Below, one piece after another: positions 1 to 8,900 of a stretch of DNA of 20,603 bases (position 1 is the stretch's first letter; each line of letters opens with the position of its first letter). The translations under genes were made by a program, and so were the position numbers. Origin of the DNA: an uncultured Acetatifactor sp. (lineage in GTDB: Bacteria > Bacillota > Clostridia > Lachnospirales > Lachnospiraceae); assembly GCA_947626405.1 (NCBI GenBank), contig CANQSE010000004.1, positions 1-20,603 on the forward strand, read 5' to 3'. The notes beneath the pieces are model-generated. The model was not told where the DNA came from and did not search any database. It saw only the letters and a list, made by a program, of their open reading frames with translations.

Positions 1-162
1 CACGTCGGCACTTGGCGAGGTCCTTTCGAGCCTGGTGTCCGTTACGTGCGCAACCGAGCGAAAGCGCGTCTGTCGGGAGAACATCGGCAGTGCCGGGCTG
101 AATACGGCAGTGCCGGGCTGAATACGGCGGTGGGGCTGAATACGGCGGTGGGCCCAAACTGA
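1..162 (+). other. Unrecognised open frame running in from the left edge
   Basis: Frame 1 is open from the first base to a TGA at 160-162 (53 codons). The translation is rich in Arg and Gly and ends in a short amino-acid repeat (GLNTAVGLNTAVG) created by the DNA repeat beneath it. I recognise no family. It may be the end of an upstream gene or simply GC-rich noncoding DNA that happens to lack stops. No terminator follows; the promoter of the next gene starts 12 bases later. Confidence 0.15.
85..142. repeat. Short GC-rich tandem repeat, about 3 units
   Basis: Two identical 20-bp units (CGGCAGTGCCGGGCTGAATA) at 85-104 and 105-124 are followed by an 18-bp variant at 125-142 (CGGCGGTGGGGCTGAATA) and a partial fourth unit from 143 (CGGCGGTGGG). 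There are no unique spacers, so this is not a CRISPR array. It lies directly upstream of the promoter of the DUF402 gene. Confidence 0.8.
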
Positions 163-173
163 TATATTCTTCA

Positions 174-202
174 TTGACTTCCCCGCTCACGTGCTGTAGT
201 AT
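174..202 (+). promoter_or_regulatory. Sigma A-type promoter of the DUF402 gene
   Basis: A -35 box TTGACT at 174-179 and a -10 box TAGTAT at 197-202 are separated by 17 bp. Transcription would begin near 209, about 50 bases before the ATG at 261, leaving room for the AAGGAG ribosome binding site at 247-252. Confidence 0.6.
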
Positions 203-260
203 TTGTACATAGCAGATTTACATGGCAGAGGCGGACGCCCGCCGGGAAGGAGTACACATC

Positions 261-740
261 ATGGAAATCACCGAACTGTACCGACGCAGACTTATTCCCT
301 CGGAATACATACTGTTAAAAGATGACGTCATCGTAATGCAGGACGAGGAAGTGCTGATTACAAAGTGGAAAACCCTTCACCCGAAGGCTGAATTTTCCCA
401 TGGCTGTTCGTGTTATTTTCTTAAGGACGGCATTAAGATGAGCAAGGTATACCGTCCGGACGGCACTCTTGTGTACTGGTACTTTGACATAGTGGAATAC
501 TCGTGTGACGAGGAAAACCGGCGCCTGAGCGTCACTGATCTTCTGGCTGACGTGATCGTTTCGCCGGAGGGCGCGGTGCAGGTTGTAGACCTTGACGAGC
601 TTGCCGAGGCTCTGGAGCGCGGACTCATCACAAAAGAGCAGATGGCCGCCTGTCTCCGCAGTCTCAACCATCTGCTCACCATGATTTACCGTGATAAGCT
701 GGACCGTCTCCAGACAAGGCTTGACAGTCTCGGCTTATGA
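261..740 (+). CDS. DUF402 family protein (probable nucleotide/pyrophosphate hydrolase fold)
   Basis: The 159-aa product matches the DUF402 family. Its hallmark is a stretch with YWYFDI (about residues 72-77), then TDLLADVIVSPEG (92-104) and VVDLDEL (108-114). Asp76, Asp93, Asp97, Asp110 and Asp112 are candidates for the metal-binding acidic cluster. Characterised relatives are the Staphylococcus nucleoside tri/diphosphatase Ntdp and FomD of fosfomycin synthesis; the substrate here is unknown. The protein is soluble, with no signal peptide. The ATG at 261 is chosen over the upstream ATG at 222 because AAGGAG (247-252) sits 8 bases before it. The stop TGA (738-740) abuts the stop of the convergent hydrolase gene with no base between them. 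Confidence 0.8.
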   Translation: MEITELYRRRLIPSEYILLKDDVIVMQDEEVLITKWKTLHPKAEFSHGCSCYFLKDGIKMSKVYRPDGTLVYWYFDIVEYSCDEENRRLSVTDLLADVIVSPEGAVQVVDLDELAEALERGLITKEQMAACLRSLNHLLTMIYRDKLDRLQTRLDSLGL

Positions 741-1925
741 TTAATAAAAAATGTGTCCGCCTATGCTGATGCCTGTCAGTCCTTCTATGAGCGTCCTGAA
801 AAACACACAGGTTCCCACGTTTGTAATACCTGACATGGCTTCGTCTGCGGCCTTATAACAGGATGCGGTAGCCTTGTTTGCCTCAAGCGCAATCTGGAGT
901 CTTCCGCTTCGCGCAGGCGAAAACTGATTTTTCTGATAAATAACTCCCACCACTGTATCGGGAAATTTGGAGCTTAGCACCCTGTTTATCACCACGGCTC
1001 CCACGGCCAGCTTGCCAGCGTCCGGCTCGCTGCCGGCCTCACAGTATATAAGGTTCGCCAGAAGGTATCTGTCGCCTTCGGCGAAGGACACCTCTGAAAT
1101 ATCCCTCCACGACGCCTGAGCCGCTGCCTGTGACATGGCAATCTCCTCCGCCAGCTTCTTTCTCAGATACTCCAGATCTTCTTCCTTTTTCCTGATCTGC
1201 TCCTCATACTCCCTGGCTTTTTTCTCAGCCTCCTCTATCTGCTCCGCAGTAGCCTTAACCGAGCTTGACGTCTTGCTTATAAGTCCCGATACCTTGCTCT
1301 TTTCCTCCTCTGCCGCAAGCTTCAGGTTGTCAAGCTCTATCTTTTCCTGCTCAAGCCTTGCTTCCTGTTCCTCTATGAGCTCTCTGTTTGCCTTGTAATC
1401 GTCCATGAGCTTCCTGTCGCTGGCTGCCACCTTCTCTATGTAGCTGGCCCTGTTGAGCGCACCTGCCAGACTTCCCTCGCTTAACAGCTCATAAAGATAA
1501 TTGTTGCCGCCGTATTCATACATGACTCTGGCACGCATTACCATACATTTATACTGCCACTCCTCCGTGGCTATCGCCTCATCAAGCGCAGCCTGCGTCT
1601 CGACGATTTCCTGTTCCTTGTCCCTTATCTGCTGCTCCAGCTCATCCAGGTTCTCTACCACCTGCTTAAGCTGTTTGTTGAGCTCATTCAGGTTTTTCTT
1701 AAGATCGCTCTGGACATCCTTTAACCCCTCAAGCTCGTCCTGGTTTTCCTCCTGCTTTTCCTGCAGATCCCTCTTTTCATTCTCGGCCTGATTGATCTGT
1801 TCCTGTGTAGTGGGAGCCGCGGACACAGAAAAAGTCTCCGGTCCGTCACCAGCCGTACCGGTCAACAGCGCGACAACTAAAAGAATCGCCGCTATTTTTT
1901 GCTTTTTCCGCATGTTCCCTGTCAC
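741..1925 (-). CDS. Secreted coiled-coil cell wall hydrolase, SleB-type C-terminal domain
   Basis: Near the N-terminus is a signal peptide (RKKQK, then the hydrophobic run IAAILLVVALLTG, then a polar stretch). About 200 residues of Gln/Glu/Lys-rich coiled coil follow, resembling the N-terminal halves of PcsB/CwlO-type proteins. The last about 115 residues form a Hydrolase_2 (SleB) domain: LIYCEAGSEPDAGKLAVGAV with the presumed catalytic Glu in CEAG, then VINRVLSSKFPDTV and NQFSPARSG. The enzyme probably cleaves peptidoglycan outside the membrane; a sporulation role cannot be read from sequence. The start is uncertain. GTG at 1925 has GGAGG (1931-1935) 5 bases upstream, ATG at 1913 is 17 bases from that site, and GTG at 1943 has no good site. 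It is the last gene of the Sua5-RpiB-dCMP deaminase cluster. Confidence 0.85.
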   Translation of the reverse strand: MTGNMRKKQKIAAILLVVALLTGTAGDGPETFSVSAAPTTQEQINQAENEKRDLQEKQEENQDELEGLKDVQSDLKKNLNELNKQLKQVVENLDELEQQIRDKEQEIVETQAALDEAIATEEWQYKCMVMRARVMYEYGGNNYLYELLSEGSLAGALNRASYIEKVAASDRKLMDDYKANRELIEEQEARLEQEKIELDNLKLAAEEEKSKVSGLISKTSSSVKATAEQIEEAEKKAREYEEQIRKKEEDLEYLRKKLAEEIAMSQAAAQASWRDISEVSFAEGDRYLLANLIYCEAGSEPDAGKLAVGAVVINRVLSSKFPDTVVGVIYQKNQFSPARSGRLQIALEANKATASCYKAADEAMSGITNVGTCVFFRTLIEGLTGISIGGHIFY

Positions 1926-1958
1926 ACTATCCTCCGTTCCCACACTGTCATCCGTTCC
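1923..1958 (-). repeat. 18-bp tandem duplication over the hydrolase start region
   Basis: Two adjacent 18-bp copies, 1923-1940 and 1941-1958, match at 16 of 18 positions. On the coding strand the copies read GGAACGGAGGATAGTGTG and GGAACGGATGACAGTGTG. Each contains a potential GTG start in the same reading frame, but only the inner copy has an intact GGAGG. Confidence 0.85.
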
Positions 1959-1985
1959 GTCAGAATTTTAAGCCGCCCTCCGGAT

Positions 1986-2471
1986 TCAGACCTGAATGTG
2001 AATATGGCGCCCTGTTCCCGAGTAGGGGATATAGACAACCCCTGCCGAATCAAACATTTTTTTCGACGCCCTGTTTTCCATGGTTCCATCGTATTTGTCG
2101 CAGTCGTAGACCACCGTCTTTATCCCGCACTGGATAATTGCCTTTGCGCACTCGTTGCACGGAAACAAAGACACATACATTTTTGTCCCTTCCAGAGAGC
2201 CTCCGCGGTAATTGAGAATGGCGTTTAACTCCCCGTGCGTCACAAAAGGGTACTTGGTCTCCATTCCCTCTCCGTCCCTCTCCCAGGGATAGTCCTCGTC
2301 CGAGCATCCGTTTGGGAACCCGTTATATCCCATGGACAGGATCTTGTTGTCGCTGCTGACGATGCAGGCCCCCACCTGCGTGTTGGGATCCTTTGACCTC
2401 ATCCCCGAAAGCTGCGCAACACCCATAAAATACTCATCCCAGCTGATATAATCCGTTCGCTTCCCACTCAT
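1986..2471 (-). CDS. Deoxycytidylate (dCMP) deaminase, ComEB-like
   Basis: This 161-aa zinc enzyme converts dCMP to dUMP, feeding dTMP synthesis. The zinc site is visible: His79 in THGELNAI supplies a ligand with Glu81 as proton shuttle, and PCNECAK (104-110) supplies Cys105 and Cys108. The N-terminal SKDPNTQVGACIV and GYNGFPNG segments are typical of the family. The usual HAE triad is HGE here, a mild change. Length is normal. The start at 2471 is preceded by AAAGGTG about 10 bases upstream. The gene follows RpiB by 25 bases and so is probably co-transcribed. In many Clostridia dCMP deaminase follows sua5 and rpiB, often with upp, which is absent here. Confidence 0.93.
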   Translation of the reverse strand: MSGKRTDYISWDEYFMGVAQLSGMRSKDPNTQVGACIVSSDNKILSMGYNGFPNGCSDEDYPWERDGEGMETKYPFVTHGELNAILNYRGGSLEGTKMYVSLFPCNECAKAIIQCGIKTVVYDCDKYDGTMENRASKKMFDSAGVVYIPYSGTGRHIHIQV

Positions 2472-2496
2472 TTTACAATAACACCTTTCGATACGT

Positions 2497-2922
2497 TTAC
2501 TCCATCATGCCGATCCTGCGGGCGTGCTTTTCCTCTCCTGAAAATTCCGTGCCAAGGAAGGTGTCCACAATCTCCATGGCAAGGTTGGGGCCTACAATCC
2601 CGCCGCCCATGGCCAGCACGTTTGCGTCATTGTGCAGCCTTGTCATTTTGGCGGAAAACGAATCCGCACAGAGGGCGCAGCGGACTCCCTTCACCTTGTT
2701 TGCCACAATGCTTATGCCGATTCCCGTTGTGCAGATCACGATTCCCTTCTCACACCTTCCGGACGCCACCGCGTTTGCGACGGCCTTTCCGTACACAGGA
2801 TAGTCGCATCTGTTTTTGTCATGGCATCCCATGTCCTCGTAATCGATGCCACGCTCCTTAAGATGGCTTATGACTGCCTGCTTTAAATCGTACCCGCCGT
2901 GATCGCTCCCTATTGCTATCAT
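2497..2922 (-). CDS. rpiB: Ribose 5-phosphate isomerase B (RpiB/LacAB family)
   Basis: This 141-aa cytosolic sugar-phosphate isomerase interconverts ribose 5-phosphate and ribulose 5-phosphate in the pentose phosphate pathway. It begins MIAIGSDHGG, the phosphate/sugar-binding start of the family. The active-site cysteine is Cys64 in ICTTGIGISIVANK, where most RpiB proteins have CGTGIG. The late motif LHNDANVLAMGGG (97-109) is also typical. AGGAGG sits 9 bases before the ATG. The gap to the upstream Sua5 gene is 23 bases, so the genes form one transcript. RpiB and the galactose-6-phosphate isomerases LacA/LacB are similar; context with sua5 and dCMP deaminase favours RpiB. Confidence 0.92.
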   Translation of the reverse strand: MIAIGSDHGGYDLKQAVISHLKERGIDYEDMGCHDKNRCDYPVYGKAVANAVASGRCEKGIVICTTGIGISIVANKVKGVRCALCADSFSAKMTRLHNDANVLAMGGGIVGPNLAMEIVDTFLGTEFSGEEKHARRIGMME

Positions 2923-2945
2923 AACACATATCCTCCTGTTTTTGT

Positions 2946-4010
2946 TTACACTTTTACGACTTTATGTCCGGCCGCCTTTAAAAGGCGGTTCATAATGGCC
3001 TGTCCTAACCCCTGCGCCTCAAAGCTTTCCGAGTAGATTTTTTCCACGTGTTCCCGATCCATCAGGCGCAGGGCAGCGTAGAGATTTTTTGCAATGCTCT
3101 CCTCGTCTGAGCGCTCCCCAAGACATTGTACCACGTCCGCTCTGTACCTTGAAAGCTCCCCGCCTGTGCAGAGGATTCCCGTCCTGGCTCCGCGTCCTGC
3201 TGCCTCAGCCGTCCGCAGATTTATATAAGCCGCGACATTATCAGGCTTGCCCTCAACAATTACGAGCTCGCCCTTCGGAGCGTAATGACGGTATTTCATT
3301 CCCGGGGCCCTTGGTTTCTGCCCGCTGCCGTCGTGCATAATTGTGACATCAGTGTCAACTTCTCCGAGTACCTTTCGCAGCATACTTTCGGTTATATATC
3401 CCGGGCGCAGGATCTGCGGCGGCGTCACGGTCAGATCCACTATCGTTGACTCCAGACCTATCCCCACAGCTCCTCCGTCAAGGATCATCCGGATCCGCCC
3501 GTTTAAATCCTCCTTTACGGACTCGGCGTCCGTGGGACTCGGCCTGCCGGAAAGATTTGCGCTCGGAGCCGCCACATATCCGCCGCCGTACTCGATGAGC
3601 TTTCTTGCCGCACCTGAAGCCGGGAGGCGGACGGCAACGGTGTCCAGTCCTCCCGTCGTCTCATATGGGACTTTCTCCGATTTATGCAGTATCATCGTAA
3701 GCGGCCCCGGCCAGAAAGCCTCGGCCAGCTTTACGGCTTCATCAGGCACCTTCGCCACGATACCACTCAGATCTTCAAATCGGCAGATATGCACGATCAG
3801 GGGATTGTCCGAGGGGCGTCCCTTTGCCGCGTAAATCCTTCGGGCGGATTCACTGTTCAGAGCGTCGCCCCCGAGACCGTACACCGTTTCGGTAGGAAAG
3901 GCGACGAGTCCGCCGTCGCGTATCACACTGCCGGCCCGCCTTAGAATTTCCTCCTCACCCGTTGAAAATTCTTCCGCATCCTGCCGGATCTTTTCTATTA
4001 CGGTATCCAT
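2946..4010 (-). CDS. Threonylcarbamoyl-AMP synthase, Sua5/YwlC type
   Basis: The product makes threonylcarbamoyl-AMP from threonine, bicarbonate and ATP, the first step of the universal tRNA modification t6A. The YrdC domain covers about residues 20-215, with FPTETVYGLG near 38-47 and the signature KGRPSDNPLIVHI (63-75). The SANLSG and ESTIVDLT motifs follow. The C-terminal Sua5 domain starts after the linker GMKYRHYAPKG and gives the long 354-aa form rather than the short TsaC form. GGGAG lies 7 bases before the ATG at 4010. The gene is 33 bases from the GH127 gene upstream and 23 from rpiB downstream. Confidence 0.95.
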   Translation of the reverse strand: MDTVIEKIRQDAEEFSTGEEEILRRAGSVIRDGGLVAFPTETVYGLGGDALNSESARRIYAAKGRPSDNPLIVHICRFEDLSGIVAKVPDEAVKLAEAFWPGPLTMILHKSEKVPYETTGGLDTVAVRLPASGAARKLIEYGGGYVAAPSANLSGRPSPTDAESVKEDLNGRIRMILDGGAVGIGLESTIVDLTVTPPQILRPGYITESMLRKVLGEVDTDVTIMHDGSGQKPRAPGMKYRHYAPKGELVIVEGKPDNVAAYINLRTAEAAGRGARTGILCTGGELSRYRADVVQCLGERSDEESIAKNLYAALRLMDREHVEKIYSESFEAQGLGQAIMNRLLKAAGHKVVKV

Positions 4011-4043
4011 ATCATTTCTCCCGATACCTTTTATTTTTTTGCG

Positions 4044-5897
4044 TCAGCTCTGCTTTTTGATTTTAAAATAAATCTGATAGGGCTCATAGCCCACCTCGTT
4101 AAGCTTCTTAAAGCTTATGCCGGGATCCTGATTTTCGGTGCGGTAAAAGGTGCGGAACGTTCCCCATTCACGCTCGGTGTCCGCGGACAGCTCGTCCTCG
4201 GGCGCCCCGTCTTCCAGCTTAAGTACCCTCTCCTGCTCCGTGATACCCGCCAGCACGTCAGGTCCATAGCGGAACGCACCCATATTTTCATCATCCGGCA
4301 GAGGTATAAACTTAAGACCGATTGGCAGCGTCAGGATAACAGCATCCCCGTCCTTCCATCTCCTGTCAATCCTTAAAAATTCATCGGTACACTCGGTTTC
4401 CTTCTCAAGCTCCCCGTTTACATAAGCCTTTGCCTTTCCCGCAATCCAGTCCGGTATGCGCAGGCACAGCGCAAACTCTGTCTCCCCTTCCGTTTTCACG
4501 GTAAAGACATATTTTCTGAAATCAGGCTTGTTTGCGTATGTACTGGTGATATCGTTTACCGTCTGCTGCACGCTGTTTTCGGATGAATTCATCAGGCTTC
4601 CATTCATGTAATCCTGTCTCTGGGTCAGGCAGACCTTCCTTCCCCCCGCTTCAAACTCCGCCTCCGAATCCGCATACTGAGTCACATATACCGCGCCGTC
4701 GTCCTGATAATACATGAGACGGTTCCACGCCGCATTTGCCTGAAGCATGGTGCCGTGACAGCAGAAAAAGCTGTCCATCTCCCCCGCCCAGTCCTTTTTG
4801 CTGCCCGCTTTCATTGGAAGGAAATACGTAAGCAGTCCGGTCCACGGGCTTCCCTTCCACGGCGGCCCCTGAAAATATGTCTGGGCCATCACGCCGTTTC
4901 GCAGATTGTATTCTATATAGTGCATGTATTCGGGATCCTTCGTATTGCGAAACAAAAACTCCGCAAGCCGTATCATGTTGTAAACGGTGCAATGCTCCTG
5001 GTTTTTATCTCCCAGACGGGCCTTCAGCTTTTTCATCGGGGTCCATATCTCGCCCTGCGTCTGACCGCCGGTCGCGTAATAACCCCTGTCCGTCACCGCG
5101 CATTTCCAGTAGCACTGCACGATTCGAAGCCATTTCTCCTCTCCTGTGACCTCGTATGCCCTGGCGCATCCAAGCACCTCGGGAATTGTGGTGTTTGCGT
5201 GCATATTGGTGAGGACGTCCTTTCCCTCAAGCAGGGGATCAAAAAGCCTGCCCCTGTAGTACCGCCCCAAAAGTTCCCTGTATTTGTCACTGCCTGTGAT
5301 ATCAAGCAGATCGGCCCACACCTCCAGCATACCGCCGGTCTCAATGTCCAGAATATTGTCAAATTCCTCCCTGCTGTAGCCTCCGCTCCAGCGGTAAAAC
5401 CAATCGGCAAGCCTGTCCGCTATCTGCAGAGCCGCATCGATTTCCATATACCTGTATACATCGATCAGACCCATGAAAAGCTTGTGGAGATTGTACTGAG
5501 GCGCCCAGATATTCCTGCCCTGACCTATCCAGTACAGATATTTCTCCGGTATCGGGCCTGCCCATTCTCCGCCGTTGTCCCTCTGGCACATAGCCAGTTC
5601 TTCCAGAATCGCTTCCGTCTTGGCTTTAATCTCCACGTCGCCCGTCTCATAATAGCGAAGCGCGGCGGCTGACAGCCAGTGTCCAAGAAAATGTCCGCGT
5701 ATCTGACAGCAGGGGTCCTCCCATCCGCCCATGGCGTTCGGATCCATTCCCCTGCCTGAGAACCTGCCTGCCTCAAGCATATAATTGCGCAGCAGATACC
5801 TGTTTTCCAGCTTCATCATGTACTGTCTGTTGGCGTTCTCCCTGCGCAGCAGTTCTCCCTCTCTCAGCTTTACTTCCCTGCCTTTAAGTTCTCTCAT
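4044..5897 (-). CDS. Glycoside hydrolase family 127 (beta-L-arabinofuranosidase-type, DUF1680)
   Basis: This 617-aa protein has the (alpha/alpha)6-barrel sequence of GH127 and its close relatives. In the characterised Bifidobacterium enzyme HypBA1, zinc is held by a Glu, a Cys two residues later and a Cys-Cys pair about 79 residues on, one of which is the nucleophile. The same arrangement is present here: Glu301 and Cys303 in QEHCTVYN, and Cys379-Cys380 in DSFFCCHG. GGEWAG and QYNLHKLFMGL are also family-typical. There is no signal peptide or membrane segment, so it should act on imported arabino-oligosaccharides or glycosides in the cytoplasm. No sugar transporter or regulator lies beside it. 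A beta-L-arabinofuranosidase activity is likely but GH127/GH146 specificity varies. Confidence 0.88.
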   Translation of the reverse strand: MRELKGREVKLREGELLRRENANRQYMMKLENRYLLRNYMLEAGRFSGRGMDPNAMGGWEDPCCQIRGHFLGHWLSAAALRYYETGDVEIKAKTEAILEELAMCQRDNGGEWAGPIPEKYLYWIGQGRNIWAPQYNLHKLFMGLIDVYRYMEIDAALQIADRLADWFYRWSGGYSREEFDNILDIETGGMLEVWADLLDITGSDKYRELLGRYYRGRLFDPLLEGKDVLTNMHANTTIPEVLGCARAYEVTGEEKWLRIVQCYWKCAVTDRGYYATGGQTQGEIWTPMKKLKARLGDKNQEHCTVYNMIRLAEFLFRNTKDPEYMHYIEYNLRNGVMAQTYFQGPPWKGSPWTGLLTYFLPMKAGSKKDWAGEMDSFFCCHGTMLQANAAWNRLMYYQDDGAVYVTQYADSEAEFEAGGRKVCLTQRQDYMNGSLMNSSENSVQQTVNDITSTYANKPDFRKYVFTVKTEGETEFALCLRIPDWIAGKAKAYVNGELEKETECTDEFLRIDRRWKDGDAVILTLPIGLKFIPLPDDENMGAFRYGPDVLAGITEQERVLKLEDGAPEDELSADTEREWGTFRTFYRTENQDPGISFKKLNEVGYEPYQIYFKIKKQS

Positions 5898-5958
5898 GCT
5901 TTATTCCCCGTTTTTCTTTTTTTCTGAGCCTTCCGGCCGACCCGTTACGCTCAAAGTC

Positions 5959-5967
5959 AGTATATCA
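5959..5967 (-). promoter_or_regulatory. Possible extended -10 promoter of the GH127 gene
   Basis: In the 95-base gap between the GLUG-protein gene and the GH127 gene the minus strand reads TGATATACT, an extended -10 (TG-n-TATACT), about 60 bases before the ATG. No good -35 box is at the expected distance, so an activator might be needed. A palindrome TTTCCGGAAA lies just upstream (5971-5980). Confidence 0.35.
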
Positions 5968-5992
5968 CACTTTCCGGAAAAGGAAAAGCCTG

Positions 5993-8900
5993 TCATTTTT
6001 TACAAAGTTTAGGTCTCATTTTCTTTTTTATACACGAAAGCACTGCCGCGAGGATTGCAAGCGCGGCGCAGACTCCGGCTGGCACCACAAATTTCATAAT
6101 GCTTTCATGCGCATCGATCACACAGAAAACCTGCCTCGGCCCCGTCATGTCAACCTGCAGGTAACGCCCCCTCTCCAGGGCGTCAAGCCTGGTCCAGGCT
6201 CCGTCCGTCTCGACCCAGACCTCCGCTTTCTCATACGGATTCAGAAGACGGACCGCAATAACATCCGAATCCGCGACATCTCCGTTTTCAAGAATCACTT
6301 CGTAGGAGACAGATTCCCTTTCAGCGGCTTCCTCGGGCTTTTGTCCTTCCACAATATTTACCCTTAACGAGGTATCCTCCGTAAAAATCTGTTCCACAAG
6401 CGCATATGGCATCTCATAGGAGTTTTCCCCTTCCGTCGGCGCTTTTTCACCGCTCTCCACCACCAGCACCGTGTCCTTATACTCTCCGTCAATCACGAGG
6501 TTTCCCTTCATAACCTGGTCGGAGCAATCCGGCCAGACACCGTAATATCCCTCCTTTTCAGGAATATCCGGATATTTAAGTCCTGCAAGGCTTTCCCCGA
6601 AGGGAACCTCCTCAGTCCCGAGCACCGTGCCGTCAATCCTGTAAATTACCTTTAAGTGGCGAAACTCGTATGGGATCCCCGCAACAGCAAGCAGCGTCTC
6701 ATAGCTTACGGGTTCCGCTATTCCGACATAACTGATTCCGTCAATGCCGTAAGGCTCTCCGCCCACATAATAATTATTGCAGATCTGCCTGTCCTCGTCC
6801 TCCTGAACCAGCTCCGTCCCGTAGGCGGTCCACCCTGCTATCGCTCCCATTTTTCCGGCGGACGCTGTCACGTTTACTATAGCGTAGTTATCCTTCAGAG
6901 TGCAGCCATATCCCGCAATACCGCCCACATACTTATTTCCGGAAACGTCACAGAGCGAATAGCAGCTTCTGATAACCGTAAAGGACTGGCCGCAGATACC
7001 GCCCACATAATTCCCCTCCGTGCTGGAAGCGCTCCCGTAGCTTTCGGAGGAGATCACAATTCCGTGGTCCATAAAGCCCGCCACACCGCCTGCTCCGTCT
7101 TTTTTGGCAGTTATGTATCCTTCATTGACACATCTGTCAATTATACACTTCATGATGAAACGGCGGCCTATCTCGTAGTCAATGCTGCCCGCGGCGCTGT
7201 CCTCGGGATCCTCCTCGTCAATCGACATTGAGCCCGCTATTCCTCCTATATTGATATCTCCTCTGACGACTCCGCTGTTTGTACAGATCTCAGTCCGCCC
7301 TGTTGTGATTGCGTCCGTATTGTCCTCAGACACTTCCTCATACATTTCCTCAAGACTCAGTCCGCTGTCGCCCGAAAGATGATCCGCCAGAAGATTAAAC
7401 ACTACGTTTAGCTGATCGTTGACCGCCTTTAAATCGTCGTTGACAATGTCCGAATAATCGGAAGCATGCTCGCTCAAGCTTTTCAGGCTGTCCGATATAC
7501 CCGTAAGCTGCACGTTGAGCTGTTCCCTGTTCTGCGTAAAATCCTGCCCCAGCACGGTAAAGCGCAGAACAGGCTGGGAATTAATATAGCTTACCACGCT
7601 CTGCAGCCTGTTTTCGGCGCTTTTGAGGGCTTCCTGCATCACGCGAAGCTTCTCCGACGCTTCTTCAAGATCCCGTCCTGTCCTTCCGGGGACAGCCGCA
7701 TCACTGATTCTGTTCAATGCGTTTTCAGCGGACGAAACCGACTCCGTAAGATCCCCTATGGCGTCCTCAAGGTCGCGCAGTTCTTGAAGAATCTGCGCCC
7801 CGTCGGCGCCGGCAAGCTCCTGCTCCCCAAGTGAGGCCGTAAGCGCTTCTATTCTTTCCAGCGAAGTATTCACCCTGTCTGTGGTACTCTTAAGGCCGTC
7901 AGTGTCGAGATCGGCCGGTGCGTCTCCGGTAACGACATCTGTGTCATTTCCGCTCACGCTTTCCATGGTCATGTCGCCAACCGCGTTTTTTACCGCTTCA
8001 CCAAATCCTCCAAACGCTTCACGCGCAGTTGACAGATCATCCAGAATGGCAGGGATCTGCCCCGTCACATACTCCGTCCGCACGCGGAGCTCGCTGAGCA
8101 TACTGACATTTGTGTCAACAAAATCGGTAAGCTGGTCAGCCAGCGCATGTCCCGCGTTTCTTGCGCCGTCCCCGTAAAGCGTCAGGTTGTCCATGTCGGC
8201 TTTCATCACGTCCTTGCCGGACTGCATGTGATCAAGAGTAGTGTCTATGAGATCATGCAGCCTGTTCACCGCGTTGCGAAGCGACTGAGCCTCGTCAACC
8301 TCGACAAAGGGCTCCATCTGTCCCACTATTCCGCCAACATCCTTTCGGCCGCAGATCCTGCCGCTGTTTGTGCACATGGACACAACGCCGGAATGTCTGC
8401 CGACGATCCCGCCTATGTTATACCCCGTATGTTCATATCCCACACTGCCGTAGTTTTCGCACGCCGCGATAAATCCGTCCGAATAACCCGCGATTCCTCC
8501 CGTATCCACGCCGCTGTAAAATTCGACGTCGGAATCCGTGGCACTTATGCTGAAGAAAATGCCGACGCCCATCTCGTCGTCCGTCTCAACCCATTTGTTG
8601 TCGTCATTAATACCGGAATGGTTCCTGCAGAAGGTGATGTCGCCATGATTTAATCCTGCAATTCCGCCCGTCATGTAATATCCGTCAACGTGACCCGTCA
8701 CCTTGCAGCGCGTCACAAGCCCTGTTCCCTCGTTGACGCCAACGATGCCGCCCACCGTGTCGCGTCCGCTCATGCTTCCCTCAAAACTGCAGTCCTGTAT
8801 CGTGCCGTAATTTACGCCGCATATCCCGCCTATACATTCCTCGTCCTCGGCGCTTTCTATATTTCCGCTCAAATGCAGATTTTCCACCACGCCGTCCTTT

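Noticed and set aside
85..142. Possible CRISPR array
   Set aside because: The units are directly adjacent with no unique spacers and only about three copies.
4755..5672. A 305-codon open frame on the + strand
   Set aside because: It lies entirely antisense to the GH127 gene, which has clear catalytic motifs; its own translation has no recognisable domain and no ribosome site.
5930..5992. Terminator after the GLUG-protein gene
   Set aside because: The palindrome TTTCCGGAAA and nearby GC-rich stretch are not followed by a U-tract on the minus strand.
6656..8653. Several + strand open frames of 98-191 codons
   Set aside because: They are shadows of the GLUG/coiled-coil gene caused by its codon bias.
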